The notes: a model not told the origin generated them from the letters alone. Positions 1 to 9,056 are shown, counted from the stretch's first letter. The stretch is 39,495 nucleotides of DNA from Siminovitchia thermophila (GCF_016909185.1 NZ_JAFBFH010000040.1:1-39495), one strand, 5' to 3'. Numbers and translations are program-made.

Positions 1-95
1 CGGAAAACACGTCCACACGCTCTTCTGCCACGCCATCGTGGTTCATTTGGTGTCGGTTATACATGGCAGTGACGATCTCTACACCAATCGACTCC
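1..95. repeat. Left copy of 95-bp terminal direct repeat
   Basis: These bases are identical to the last 95 bases of the window. The repeat is most simply the overlap left when a circular or circularly permuted molecule is assembled as a linear contig. A minus-strand gene reads in frame through the join, which supports real circularity of about 39,400 bp. A true short terminal redundancy of packaged DNA cannot be excluded from sequence alone. Confidence 0.9.
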
Positions 96-223
96 AATTC
101 AGGAGGGAGGGACGTTTTCCGCAAGCCGACTCGTAACAGGATCCGGTCGGTGGCCGTTTGGATAAGCTCTTGGGCCAACGTCTCGTCAATGTCCGGGATC
201 CGGACTTTTAAACGGTCAAGCAT
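1..223 (-). CDS. Head-tail connector protein, N-terminal part (gene spans the circle join)
   Basis: An ATG at 223-221 opens a minus-strand frame that runs off the left end after 74 codons. It continues without a break from 39400 to a TGA at 39291-39293, giving a 110-residue acidic helical protein. Size, position between the capsid genes and a head-closure gene, and the N-terminal pattern beginning MLDRLKVRIPDIDE fit the HK97 gp6 / SPP1 gp15 class of connectors. These form a ring under the portal in the mature head. The family call rests on synteny and overall character; no catalytic motif is expected. The stop overlaps the ATG of the next gene, so the two are translationally coupled. Confidence 0.75.
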   Translation of the reverse strand, partial: MLDRLKVRIPDIDETLAQELIQTATDRILLRVGLRKTSLPPELESIGVEIVTAMYNRHQMNHDGVAEERVDVFS

Positions 224-236
224 TTATATCACCGCT

Positions 237-491
237 TTATTTTTTAGCTTTTGTTTTCGTTGTCGATTTCTTTGCTTTCTTTTCCGCTGGGGAATCCTCT
301 TGTTTTGGTTCTTCCTTTACCAGGACCTCGATGATCAGCTGTTCATTCCTAGCATTATTTGTACTGGCCAATTCCTCGGCCCGATCCTCGTCCAGATCCA
401 CACCATCACGCGGGTAAAAATGCCCCGCGCGATAAATGTGGTCGTTATCCTTTAGATCTTTGAAATCTTTAAGAACAACGAACTTTCTCAT
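237..491 (-). CDS. Small head-region protein, YqbF-like
   Basis: 84 residues. The first 55 residues (FKDLKDNDHIYRAGHFYPRDG and following) match the pattern of small YqbF-type proteins found next to capsid genes in many Firmicutes phages. Residues 60-84 form a Glu- then Lys-rich tail of low complexity. A GGAGG ribosome site precedes the ATG. The gene lies 14 bp upstream of the connector gene in the late operon. The role is unknown; a structural or assembly helper is plausible from location alone. Confidence 0.7.
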   Translation of the reverse strand: MRKFVVLKDFKDLKDNDHIYRAGHFYPRDGVDLDEDRAEELASTNNARNEQLIIEVLVKEEPKQEDSPAEKKAKKSTTKTKAKK

Positions 492-507
492 TCGTATTCA
501 TCCTCCC

Positions 508-864
508 TTACGTTTCAGGGTTTTCTAATGCTTCTAACCTCGAAATAATATCGTTGTACTGCTCTTCCGTACCAAACCCGTCAGCACCAGGAGGCCCTTG
601 AGGACCAGGATCCCCCTGGCTACCTCGTGGGCCTTTTAAATTACCTTGTTTATTCCAATTGCCATTGTTATTGCTGAAAATGTCACCGCTGCTTGTGTTC
701 AAAAACACATCTCCAGGCTGGCCATCATTAGAAGTAGGATCCGATGTACCGAATAGAAACCTCATATTCGAACCTCCATCACCACTGCCGCTTACAACCT
801 TTACCGGGAGTGGGTTTTGATCAGAGATTGATTTTCCATCAGGAGAAGATAAAACCTCTGCCAT
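508..864 (-). CDS. Collagen-like head-associated protein
   Basis: 118 residues. The N-terminal 75 residues are Gly/Ser/Asn-rich and probably beta-structured. Residues 78-97 are an uninterrupted run of Gly-X-Y triplets typical of a collagen-like triple helix, and the last 20 residues look like a short coiled coil (IISRLEALE) that could trimerise it. It lies directly after the major capsid gene. In related phages such proteins are surface fibres or decoration of the head, or bind cell surfaces. The function here is inferred from domain type and position. Confidence 0.75.
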   Translation of the reverse strand: MAEVLSSPDGKSISDQNPLPVKVVSGSGDGGSNMRFLFGTSDPTSNDGQPGDVFLNTSSGDIFSNNNGNWNKQGNLKGPRGSQGDPGPQGPPGADGFGTEEQYNDIISRLEALENPET

Positions 865-880
865 TAGTGATCACCCTCTC

Positions 881-1879
881 TTATGCTCCGGCCGTTTCGT
901 CTTCCGTTACCGCAGTCTTAAATTTGAATTTCACGACACGAATAGCCTTTGGCTCATAAACACGCTCCCAGTTTCCACCTGTGGCCAATTCCGCATTAGT
1001 TGGGAATTCGGCATCAACCTCTGTCTCCGTCCATTTCACCCCACGTGGGTGCAAGATTTGGATTCTACGGTTAATCAGGAAGTCCTCACCGCTGGAAGAT
1101 TGCTTATTTCGGTCTACTTCCGTAGCAATGATGTTTGGGTGTGAACCGACACCGGATGCAATCGCACCGCTGCCAAATAAATAAATAACGCCTTCTTTTG
1201 AAGCTGTATCATAAGGCATGCCATCGTCCACGATCACGCGTTTGTTCATGAAAAACGGAATCCGGTCACTTTGGCCAGCTTCCTGCACATATTCAATCAG
1301 CTGACGCTTGGCAAGATAGGCTTCAACAGCAGAGTGCATCATTACCCCGGTGAGTAAATCCTTCGCATCACCCATGAGCTGGCCGGCATCGATGAAACTG
1401 TCACCATCAAGTAAGGCATCCGTACCAGGTTCTCCTGTGATATCCAGGAATTTATCTGTCATGTTAGGAGCTTTAAAGATTCCATCCAAAGTAGCTAAGA
1501 GCATTTTTTGATCTTCGCGAATCCAATAATTAGACACTAACTCCGCGATAGCGCCCATCGGATCGTCACCAGACAACAAAGCAGAAAGGCCATTAGCACC
1601 CCACATGCGAGCACGGCCTTGTTTTCGCGCTACGTCTTTGCCAGATGTGATTTTTCCGGCTGTTAGGTTCCCTTGGTCTTTGATTACTTCGGCTTCACCA
1701 GTAAGATCATTCCAAAAAGGCATGTTTACAAGCGTATTCGGACTGCTGGCCAGGGAATCAAACTCTGAATTCCTTTCAATAATTCCGCTTTGAACCAGCG
1801 CCGATTTTTCGGTAGTCCTTTGAATCACATAATCCGTAAAAACTTCTGGTTGAATAACATCTTGCAAACGAGTAGTCAT
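881..1879 (-). CDS. Major capsid protein
   Basis: 332 residues. The opening (MTTRLQDVIQPEVF, then QRTTEKSALVQSGII) and the motif PFWNDLTGE are characteristic of the coat-protein family found in many Bacillus siphoviruses with SPP1-type packaging genes. Length is normal for an HK97-fold coat protein that uses a separate scaffold. It follows the scaffold gene by 13 bp and is followed by the collagen-like gene. It should form the icosahedral shell. I see no N-terminal prohead protease domain, consistent with a separate scaffold. Confidence 0.9.
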   Translation of the reverse strand: MTTRLQDVIQPEVFTDYVIQRTTEKSALVQSGIIERNSEFDSLASSPNTLVNMPFWNDLTGEAEVIKDQGNLTAGKITSGKDVARKQGRARMWGANGLSALLSGDDPMGAIAELVSNYWIREDQKMLLATLDGIFKAPNMTDKFLDITGEPGTDALLDGDSFIDAGQLMGDAKDLLTGVMMHSAVEAYLAKRQLIEYVQEAGQSDRIPFFMNKRVIVDDGMPYDTASKEGVIYLFGSGAIASGVGSHPNIIATEVDRNKQSSSGEDFLINRRIQILHPRGVKWTETEVDAEFPTNAELATGGNWERVYEPKAIRVVKFKFKTAVTEDETAGA

Positions 1880-1892
1880 TTCACATCATCCT

Positions 1893-2648
1893 TTATTGTA
1901 AATTTGCTTGGGCTTTCAATTGCTTGTACAGATCTGGGTCTGTTTTCAGCAACCGGCCCTGTTCGGTCAGGTTAAAATGTTCTTTAGAAAATGGGTTCTT
2001 GAAGCCGTCAGGCTGAGCATCTTTTCTCGGCGGTTTCCCTTTTAGTTTTTCTTTCATTTTTTTATCCGAGATTTTGTCAATGAGAGAAGTAAAGATTTTT
2101 ACAGCTTCTTGTGTTTGTTCGGCATCATCCCGAACGACAAACGAAAGAACATCTTCATCTGCAACAATCCCTGATTCAGCAAGCATTTTTGTGGCTTCTC
2201 TTCCCAATTCGTAGCGAGTTTGGGCTTTTTTGAGCTCTTCATTCTCACGACGAAGTTTTTCCAATTCATACTCCCTTTTTTGTTCGGCGTTCATTTTGGC
2301 CAGTTTTTCAGCCTCTTTAATGGCTTCCTCTTTGTCCTTGATAGCACGCGCCACCCGGTCTTTGATTAGCTTGTTGACTTGCTCCTGGGTAAAAAGTTTT
2401 TCATCTTTTCCACCTTTATCGGAACCTTTGTCACCGCCGCCTTGATCATCACCCTGACCAGGATCATCGCCAGGATTACCGCTGCCACCTTTATCACCCG
2501 GATCATCACCCGGATCATCGCCGCCAGGTTCGCCATCCTTAGCAAAGAATTGCAGATCCAGATTCAAAAGGGAATTTTGATGTTTATTGGAACCGCCGAT
2601 ATCAAACGGACTGAAAAACGGTAATAGTGAGTTTAATAGAATTGTCAT
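1893..2648 (-). CDS. Capsid scaffolding protein (DUF4355-like)
   Basis: 251 residues. After the short motif LDLQFFA (about residues 29-35), widespread in scaffold and head genes of Firmicutes phages, comes a Gly/Asp/Pro-rich low-complexity stretch (about 38-80). A long charged coiled coil follows (about 85-160), then a basic C-terminus. Highly charged helical architecture immediately before the capsid gene is the signature of a scaffold that templates prohead assembly. A clear AAAGGAGA ribosome site lies 6 bases before the ATG. It is the first gene after the terminator at about 2769-2814, so it probably has its own promoter in 2650-2760, which I could not define. The true start could be slightly internal. 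Confidence 0.85.
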   Translation of the reverse strand: MTILLNSLLPFFSPFDIGGSNKHQNSLLNLDLQFFAKDGEPGGDDPGDDPGDKGGSGNPGDDPGQGDDQGGGDKGSDKGGKDEKLFTQEQVNKLIKDRVARAIKDKEEAIKEAEKLAKMNAEQKREYELEKLRRENEELKKAQTRYELGREATKMLAESGIVADEDVLSFVVRDDAEQTQEAVKIFTSLIDKISDKKMKEKLKGKPPRKDAQPDGFKNPFSKEHFNLTEQGRLLKTDPDLYKQLKAQANLQ

Positions 2649-2730
2649 AGTGAAATCTCCTTTTTATAGTCTTGTTTGACTGTTTTTCCTTGCACAGTTT
2701 AGAGCCATAAGCATGTTTTGGGCATAAGAA

Positions 2731-2753
2731 AACACAGCAACAAATGCTGTGTT
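2731..2753. other. Inverted repeat upstream of scaffold gene
   Basis: Perfect 8-bp arms AACACAGC (2731-2738) and GCTGTGTT (2746-2753) separated by 7 bases. No T-run follows on the minus strand, so this is not an evident terminator. It lies about 85 bp upstream of the scaffold start and could be an operator or an mRNA leader hairpin. Confidence 0.45.
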
Positions 2754-2768
2754 AACAAAAAAAGTATA

Positions 2769-2814
2769 TAAAAAAAGCACCCAACTAATTTTTATTTAGC
2801 CGGTGCTTTTTATT
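2769..2814 (-). terminator. Rho-independent terminator ending the packaging operon
   Basis: Inverted arms AAAAGCACC (2773-2781) and GGTGCTTTT (2802-2810), with an inner CTAA/TTAG pair. Reading the minus strand, the stem is followed by seven Ts. The stop codon of the 62-residue gene lies within the distal arm. It is also T-rich on the other side, so it may be bidirectional. It would separate packaging and MuF transcripts from the scaffold and capsid genes. Confidence 0.75.
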
Positions 2815-2998
2815 CAAAAATAACCCTCCCGGTTTCAGGATCGATTATTTTAAAATCGCCTTTTTTCGTCGTGAATTTATCTTCGCGAGAGTATTCTCTT
2901 CTGACTTTTTCAAGGTCAACGCCTTTCGCTTTCAGCCTAGCATCCGTTTCAGCATTAAGGCGACGCAAAAATTCTTGATCCTCTTTACTCAACATCAT
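2810..2998 (-). CDS. Small charged protein after MuF-ART gene
   Basis: 62 residues, highly charged (EFLRRLNAETDARLKAKGVDLEK), probably helical, with a C-terminal segment KIIDPETGRVIFE. I do not recognise a family. I chose the ATG at 2998 because GGAG lies 7 bases upstream; a TTG just before it is possible. The start overlaps the end of the ADP-ribosyltransferase-bearing head gene, so translation is coupled, and the gene is followed at once by a terminator. The tight pairing with a toxin-like domain makes an immunity or neutralising role conceivable, but this is only inference. Confidence 0.7.
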   Translation of the reverse strand: MMLSKEDQEFLRRLNAETDARLKAKGVDLEKVRREYSREDKFTTKKGDFKIIDPETGRVIFE

Positions 2999-4451
2999 CA
3001 ATCATCTCCATTCGTATAACGGTCATTCGTCCTTCTTCGACAACCTCAGTTATTCGGAACGAAGCACCGCGTTTTATTAAAAATTCGTATTCTTCATCTT
3101 TGAAAAGGCTTATTTCATTGATATAAGCCCCTCGACCCTTTCCACCCGGAACAGTTATTTCAAACATGACATCATAAGACGAAAAAGCTCCTTCACGCAG
3201 AACGCTGGTGCTCATATAACCGTCATCTTTATAAATTGTTCCTTCCAGGTCTTTCAGGCTCGGAACGTTTGAAGGAAGTGCGTCTCTGCCTACATTTCTA
3301 TACACCATTATACCATCTTTTAACTCAAATTTCCTTATAGCTTCGTCTATGTGCTTTATTTGTTCTTTGACCCGTTCACTGCCCGGACGTTTACCACGAA
3401 GATAACCGTTTATTTTTCGATAAGCAGTACCAGTATATTCCCGAATAGCTTCATTTTCATCCGCTGATAATCCCTTAATCCAATTCAGATCATCTTTACC
3501 AAGCCACTCTCTGACTTCATCTGGAGATTCAAAACGCTTCGGATCAATGGTCCGCGGTTCCAAAACACCAATGAAGGTCGTCCGGCAATATGGATGAAAC
3601 GGGGGAAAATTGGTTCCAACCTCCATTTCATCAAAGCGAAACACCTTCCCATCCATATCCCTGCAAATTGGGCTGGTCTTGTTGTCAAGGATCGCAGAAA
3701 GTCGGTATCTTTCTACCCCGGCATTTTGGTAAGCATGCGTATGGGCTTGGTTCAAAACAAAAGACGCCTCGGTCCATACCAGGCGCCGGGCATCATTGTA
3801 ACTGACATCAAACCTTTCCAAAATGGCTTTGGTTAATTTGGCGTAATTATCACCCCTGGCAATTCCATCACGATACCTTGTCCGAAGTTGCTCCAGGAGC
3901 CGCTGCTTATTGTTCCAGATCCGGTCCGAGAAATTCTCACCGTTCACCCATCGAGCGTAAAGGGTACTTCTCATTACCTCGTCATTGATAGAAAGAAACC
4001 GCTGGCCAATCCCCAATTCCGCCATCATTTCGGCGTAGCGCTTGCCGTATGTTGCTTCCAGGTGTTTTTCAAGCTCTTGTTGTTCAATAGCCCCCAACTC
4101 AAGCAATTTTAGCTGTGTGGAGTAATGTAGCCCCTGTAGGCGATTCAGCCTGTAAATGCTCTCCCTGACAGGCATCAGATGGGCATATTCTGGGTACTTT
4201 TTGGCAAAGGAATCCATATCCTGAAACAGCAAATTACGGTCCGATTCCGACAACTCCTGCATCATGGCCCTGAATTCAATCACATTATCTTTTCCATACC
4301 GTTGAAAATAACCGGCAATCTCCTTCTCAAGCCCTTTGGCCGTCCGCTGATATTCTTTTTTCAGCCTTTTGGAAACCGCCTCATCCATCTTGTCCTGGTT
4401 TTTGAACCATTGTTCCTGCCGCTTCGCCCAATAATCCCTATTCTTGGCCAT
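2985..4451 (-). CDS. MuF-type minor head protein fused to an ADP-ribosyltransferase domain
   Basis: 488 residues. About 1-240 are helical. Residues 250-296 carry the MuF / SPP1 gp7 C-terminal signature, with CRDMDGKVF (264-272) and NFPPFHPYCR (281-290), whose Cys and His probably bind metal. Residues 320-488 form an ADP-ribosyltransferase of the R-S-E class: Arg385 in VYRNVG, the STS motif 414-416 in YMSTS, and E-x-E at 454-456. The usual phage MuF protein ends near 300, so this is a MuF protein with a toxin or effector tail. It could travel in the virion and be ejected with DNA, modifying a host target. The target is not predictable. The start overlaps the portal gene by 14 bases. Confidence 0.9.
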   Translation of the reverse strand: MAKNRDYWAKRQEQWFKNQDKMDEAVSKRLKKEYQRTAKGLEKEIAGYFQRYGKDNVIEFRAMMQELSESDRNLLFQDMDSFAKKYPEYAHLMPVRESIYRLNRLQGLHYSTQLKLLELGAIEQQELEKHLEATYGKRYAEMMAELGIGQRFLSINDEVMRSTLYARWVNGENFSDRIWNNKQRLLEQLRTRYRDGIARGDNYAKLTKAILERFDVSYNDARRLVWTEASFVLNQAHTHAYQNAGVERYRLSAILDNKTSPICRDMDGKVFRFDEMEVGTNFPPFHPYCRTTFIGVLEPRTIDPKRFESPDEVREWLGKDDLNWIKGLSADENEAIREYTGTAYRKINGYLRGKRPGSERVKEQIKHIDEAIRKFELKDGIMVYRNVGRDALPSNVPSLKDLEGTIYKDDGYMSTSVLREGAFSSYDVMFEITVPGGKGRGAYINEISLFKDEEYEFLIKRGASFRITEVVEEGRMTVIRMEMIDDVE

Positions 4452-5787
4452 CTTCCATCACATCATTTCCAGAGAAGGAAGAACGCATATCCCGGTTAAA
4501 AGAGTTGATTTCACTTTCTTCTTTTTCTTTTTCGATCTGATCCAATTCATCCTGGACATTATCAACAACAGAAAGGACAGACAGCTGCGTTCGCTTGGAT
4601 GCGATCCCGGCCAGTTTTTCGGCTGTTTCGGCTTCTTCCACAATGTTGTTCGGGATATTCCGGGTAAAGATATAATCGATGTTCAAATACTCCTCCCGAT
4701 CCACACCGAAGTTAGTCGGGATATTAAACATCATTTTGAATCGCCGGATCATACCGTTGTTGAATTTCCGCTCTTTCATGAGCGTGATATTTTCCATTGG
4801 CTGAAGTTTATATTTCAGAGCAATCCCGGAAGAAGTGCCGAAATTTTCATCAGAAATGTTGGCAACCATGGAAATTTGGAAAATGAGTTGTTCCAGTCGG
4901 TTAATAAGGTTTTCTTGGGTTTCGTCCGCGTTTGGCTTGTCCAGGAACTCCAGGACGATCTTACTCGCGTCCCCGGATTTTAAATTAATAACTCGGTTAT
5001 CCCGAATCTGCTTAATAGTATCCTCATCCAATTCCACACCCAGGATGGAAAGATAAGCATCTGCAAAATAATCAACGTCATTGGCCTTTTCAGACAGGGC
5101 CTTGTTGTAAGCATTGATCAGCGTTTCCACATTTTCAAATGCCGATTGTCTTTCATCATTCTCAACATACTCAATCAAGGGAACATCGCCGTAATAGTGC
5201 TCTTTGCCCACGTCCTCAATAATTAACTCGGCGTTTTCGTTGGTTGAAAAATCGCGTTCATCATTCCTGGAATAAATCGTTCCATACTTTCGGCCATTTT
5301 TATCCACCAGGACCCGGACACCATACAAGGGCTCCTGGGCCACCGAGTTATCATAGATCACGAAAGCCTCCTCTGGCTTCAAATAAGTTACCCTCGTGTT
5401 GGCCTCCTCGTCCTGATAAAGAAACTCGTAGGCATGGCCGTAGATGGAACACATCTTCGAGAGCTCGGCGTTGTTGTCGTTCTGACTGTTACGCTTGGCA
5501 ATTTCCTTCATCTTGTCAGCGACTTTTTTATTCTCATGAACGGTCTTGACCGGATTACCAATAAAATAACCGTTCAGCGTGTCAACAATATATTTTGCAA
5601 AGTTGACCACTAAACGGTTATCGGGCTTACCCATCTCCTTTTTATCTTCATGGAGGATAGGATGATCGCCTTTATACATTTTCATTAACTTTTGATAACG
5701 AGGGATCCGGCCCGCATGCAGATCCAGAAATTCCTTTAATTTTTCACTTGTTAAATCATCATCTGGATCCATTACGAAAATATCCAC
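4438..5787 (-). CDS. Portal protein (SPP1 gp6-like)
   Basis: 449 residues, the usual length for SPP1-type portals. The motif KYIVDTLNGYFIGNPV near residue 70 and the order TerS-TerL-portal-MuF are diagnostic. The protein forms the dodecameric ring at one capsid vertex through which DNA is pumped and to which the connectors bind. The C-terminal 40 residues are acidic and disordered. It begins at the base following the TerL stop and overlaps the MuF gene start. Confidence 0.9.
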   Translation of the reverse strand: MDIFVMDPDDDLTSEKLKEFLDLHAGRIPRYQKLMKMYKGDHPILHEDKKEMGKPDNRLVVNFAKYIVDTLNGYFIGNPVKTVHENKKVADKMKEIAKRNSQNDNNAELSKMCSIYGHAYEFLYQDEEANTRVTYLKPEEAFVIYDNSVAQEPLYGVRVLVDKNGRKYGTIYSRNDERDFSTNENAELIIEDVGKEHYYGDVPLIEYVENDERQSAFENVETLINAYNKALSEKANDVDYFADAYLSILGVELDEDTIKQIRDNRVINLKSGDASKIVLEFLDKPNADETQENLINRLEQLIFQISMVANISDENFGTSSGIALKYKLQPMENITLMKERKFNNGMIRRFKMMFNIPTNFGVDREEYLNIDYIFTRNIPNNIVEEAETAEKLAGIASKRTQLSVLSVVDNVQDELDQIEKEKEESEINSFNRDMRSSFSGNDVMEDGQE

Positions 5788-7197
5788 TTACAGCCCTCCT
5801 TTGAACAGTTTGACAGTTGTATGATCTTGGATGGATTCAGCAACACCAGTCAGCGCATCCGGCGCGTCATCGTGAGCATTTTTCCCCTCTTTTTGATAGG
5901 TGGTTAATGCCTTATAGAGCTCCGGCCACCTGTGCCGCCAATTGGCAGGGAAATAGATATGGTCCATCACCCAGGTAGCATTTGAAAGGATCCGCGCTTC
6001 TTTGTTCTTGTTTTGATAGAAAAAATCAAAAGACGCTTTATTGCTGCTATATTGTTCTTTTAGGATTCGCTGGACACTACGACCAAAACCCCGGCCTCCG
6101 TTATTGGATTCAATCCTGGCCAGGTTTACTTTATGTTCATACAGCTTTTTAGCAAGAAGTGGTTCAGTAACCTCCATCGGCTCTTTTGTATAGATCGCGT
6201 CCAAGATATACGCCTCTTTGTCCTTTGTTTCGGCATAAATGAAAGACGCCAGGTAATCGGAGCCGGTATCAGCCGTATCGGTGTATGAGCCAATCTTGAC
6301 GGTATTTGCAGGAAGATCATCATACGTTTTAAACCGGGAATAGAGCCGCCCTTTAATATCAATCGGTTCCTGCTGATAGTTAGCGCTGGCCACTTCAGGG
6401 CTCATGGCGCTTGTTTTTTGCTCGTATTCCTTCCGGGTTAGGATTCCATCACAAAGCATGGAGCCATCGTCCTGGACAGCCTTCATGTTGATGTGCTTAA
6501 CGGAATAACCCAGGTCAGGCAATTCCCTTAAAGCCCGGCCAGCCAGATCGTTCGAATGCCACCGGGTCATGATAATGATGATTTTTCCACCAGTCTCCAA
6601 ACGAGAGAGCATTGTATTAACGAACCAGGACCAATGCTTCTCCAGGACGTCGGCGTTAAAGGCTTCAATGTCGTTTTTAATCAAGTCGTCCACGATGATC
6701 AGGCTGGCTCCGAACCCTGTGGCCGTTCCAGTAGGAGAAGTGGCCAGATAGTTGTTATAACCACCCTCCAGGCTCCAGAGATTCATAGCTGCATCCCCAC
6801 GCTGGATCCTCGTTGTAGGAAAGATATCCGAATAAACAATTGTCCCTTCGTGGGCCTTTTCTTCCTGGATCGAGTTTCTAACCTGTTTGGAGAAAACAGT
6901 AGAAAGAGTTTCGTTATAAGAACCAGTCATGATTTTTTCATTTTTGTTCTTTCCAAAGATCCACTGTGCGAAAAGCCCGGCTGTCCTTGACTTCCCATGC
7001 CTTGGAGGAACATTGACCACCAGGACATCATCATCACCAAAATAAAAGTCCTGCATGCTGCCACATAGATCAACCAGGAACTTTCTATCCGGTTTATAGA
7101 AGTCCGGAGCCAATGCATGGCAAAAATAAAAGAACTCGCGCTTGGCAAGCTCTATTTTTGCACCCATTTTGATTCTTTCTTGTTTAGTCATCTTCAA
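5788..7197 (-). CDS. terL: Terminase large subunit
   Basis: 469 residues. The ATPase has Walker A in VPPRHGKS (residues about 63-70) and Walker B LIIVDD (166-171) followed by an acidic residue. The C-terminal RNase H-like nuclease begins around 293 with YTDTADTGSDY, supplying a catalytic Asp. It drives ATP-dependent packaging through the portal and cuts the concatemer. The frame overlaps TerS by 14 bases and abuts the portal gene. Whether packaging is headful or site-specific cannot be read from the sequence. Confidence 0.93.
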   Translation of the reverse strand: MKMTKQERIKMGAKIELAKREFFYFCHALAPDFYKPDRKFLVDLCGSMQDFYFGDDDVLVVNVPPRHGKSRTAGLFAQWIFGKNKNEKIMTGSYNETLSTVFSKQVRNSIQEEKAHEGTIVYSDIFPTTRIQRGDAAMNLWSLEGGYNNYLATSPTGTATGFGASLIIVDDLIKNDIEAFNADVLEKHWSWFVNTMLSRLETGGKIIIIMTRWHSNDLAGRALRELPDLGYSVKHINMKAVQDDGSMLCDGILTRKEYEQKTSAMSPEVASANYQQEPIDIKGRLYSRFKTYDDLPANTVKIGSYTDTADTGSDYLASFIYAETKDKEAYILDAIYTKEPMEVTEPLLAKKLYEHKVNLARIESNNGGRGFGRSVQRILKEQYSSNKASFDFFYQNKNKEARILSNATWVMDHIYFPANWRHRWPELYKALTTYQKEGKNAHDDAPDALTGVAESIQDHTTVKLFKGGL

Positions 7198-7663
7198 CCA
7201 GCTTCTTTAATTCATCCGTTGTCAGATCAGCGAAAGGATTATTCAGATCAACACCGCCGGATAACTCGGTCTCCTTCTTATCCCTCCAGACGCCAGGCTT
7301 TCGATTTTTCAGCCAGAAGATTTGGGCTGTTACATCACCAGCAACATGCTTTGTGGTCTTTTCCACCCTTTTCTTTTTCTTGCCGTCCGTTTCCTCGATG
7401 TAGGTTTTTACTTCCTCGTATTCATAACCAAGGGCTCTTTTTAAAAGGGCATTTTCCACCTGACGATCAACAACCTCTTTGCCCCTTTTTAAGGTGTCCG
7501 ATATGTCCGGATATCTCTTTTTCCATTCATTGAGCGTTGAACGGCTTATGCCAATATTCCCGGCAATTTGTTCATCAGTCAGGCCATCCTTCGCCCATCC
7601 TTCAAGTTTCAGTAATCCTTCTTCTGTCAACCATTGATGATATTTACCCCTTCGGCTACTCAA
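7184..7663 (-). CDS. terS: Terminase small subunit
   Basis: 159 residues. An N-terminal helix-turn-helix (about 10-45, DEQIAGNIGISRSTLNEWKK) should bind the packaging start site. A middle oligomerisation region (about 60-110) and a C-terminal segment including FWLKNRKPGVWRDK, typical of Bacillus phage small terminases, follow. The assigned start is TTG, with a GGTG-type ribosome site somewhat far upstream. Position directly before TerL confirms the call. Confidence 0.88.
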   Translation of the reverse strand: MSSRRGKYHQWLTEEGLLKLEGWAKDGLTDEQIAGNIGISRSTLNEWKKRYPDISDTLKRGKEVVDRQVENALLKRALGYEYEEVKTYIEETDGKKKKRVEKTTKHVAGDVTAQIFWLKNRKPGVWRDKKETELSGGVDLNNPFADLTTDELKKLVEDD

Positions 7664-7691
7664 TTACATTGCACCTACCTCCAGCCAATAA

Positions 7692-9035
7692 TCACCCCAA
7701 TTTAACCGCCTTTTGTCCGGTGAACTCTTCCCATCTACGAATGATTACCTCGGCATAGATCGGATCATACTCCATCGTGTGGCAGATACGTCCGGTTTGC
7801 TCACAGGCCATTAATGTGGAACCAGAACCGCCAAACGGATCCAGGACACGCTCACCAGGCTGGCTGGAATTTTTAATAGCCCGCGCACAAAGAGAAATAG
7901 GCTTCATGGTCGGATGATCGGCATTTCTGCTTGGCCTTTCAATCCTCCAGGTAGTGAACCCCTCGTCCGATCCATCGTGAACAATTTCATAGCTTGGAAC
8001 CTTCACAACCGTAGAACTAACGCCGTTATTAAACGTCAGCAAGGTATGATCACCTTTAGGAGTAATGGCCAGATCAACCGGATCCTCCATCACAGTGGTT
8101 TCCTTCCGGCCTCCGTACCATTTATGAGCCGCTCCAGGCTTCCAACCGTATAGAATTGGCTCATGCTTCCATTGGTAATCCTGCCGCCCCAGGACCAGGG
8201 AATTTTTCACCCAAATAATGCATTGCTTCAACAGTAATCCAGAATCCTGGAACGCCTTTCTGAAATTCAGTCCTTCCGAATCCGCATGACAGACATAGAT
8301 CGGACCGCCCTCTTTCAGAACCGTATACATGGCCACATAAGCGTCATAAAGAAACTTATAGAACTCCGAATCTTCCATGTTGTCATTCTCGATTTTCAAA
8401 CCGCTGCCACCTTCGTAATCCACGTTATACGGTGGATCCGTAAAGATCATGTCGGCTTGCTCCGAACCCATCAGCCGCAGGACATCATCAATGTTGGTAG
8501 AATCCCCAACCATTAAACGATGCCGCCCCAACTGCCAGAGATCCCCGAGTTGAGTAATTGGCTCCTCGATTTGGTCCGCCGTTTCTTCCGGGTCAAAATC
8601 ATCCTCTTGGACTTCGTTTTCATCCTCGACGAAATACTGCGTCATGAGCTCCTCGATTTCCTCTTCATCAAAACCAGTCAGGGTGACATCAAAAGCACCC
8701 GTATCCAATTCCTCGAGTAAATCTTTCAGCTTGTAATTATCCCAATCACCCTCAATTTTATTGAGAGCAATGTTTAATGCTTTTTCTTCATCCTCCGACA
8801 GATCCACAACAGACACATCGATCTCGGAGTAGCCCAGGTCTTGTAAAACTTTGAGCCTCTGGTGGCCACCGACGACCACGCCGCTCCGTTTGTTCCAGAT
8901 CACCGGATCCACATAGCCGAATTCTTGAATGCTGCGCTTCAGTTTTTCGTAATCCGGATCACCAGGCTGAAGATCAATTCTAGGGTTATAATTAGCATGA
9001 ATTAAATCATTAATTTTCATTTTAACCATTTCCAT
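7692..9035 (-). CDS. ParB-like nuclease domain fused to DNA methyltransferase
   Basis: 447 residues from an ATG at 9035, chosen because GAGG lies 8 bases upstream; a GTG at 9056 is the longest alternative. Residues 5-90 form a ParB/Srx-like domain with the GGHQR motif (about 56-60). From about 170 comes a beta-class amino-methyltransferase: DPPY catalytic motif at about 200-203 and the SAM-binding motif DPFGGSGST at about 399. It probably methylates adenine N6 (or cytosine N4) in phage DNA. No restriction partner is present, so it is an orphan enzyme for anti-restriction or regulation. Such fusions are common just upstream of terminase genes. Two hexad repeat arrays lie directly upstream. Confidence 0.9.
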   Translation of the reverse strand: MEMVKMKINDLIHANYNPRIDLQPGDPDYEKLKRSIQEFGYVDPVIWNKRSGVVVGGHQRLKVLQDLGYSEIDVSVVDLSEDEEKALNIALNKIEGDWDNYKLKDLLEELDTGAFDVTLTGFDEEEIEELMTQYFVEDENEVQEDDFDPEETADQIEEPITQLGDLWQLGRHRLMVGDSTNIDDVLRLMGSEQADMIFTDPPYNVDYEGGSGLKIENDNMEDSEFYKFLYDAYVAMYTVLKEGGPIYVCHADSEGLNFRKAFQDSGLLLKQCIIWVKNSLVLGRQDYQWKHEPILYGWKPGAAHKWYGGRKETTVMEDPVDLAITPKGDHTLLTFNNGVSSTVVKVPSYEIVHDGSDEGFTTWRIERPSRNADHPTMKPISLCARAIKNSSQPGERVLDPFGGSGSTLMACEQTGRICHTMEYDPIYAEVIIRRWEEFTGQKAVKLG

Positions 9036-9056
9036 AATCATAACCTCAACATTCAC

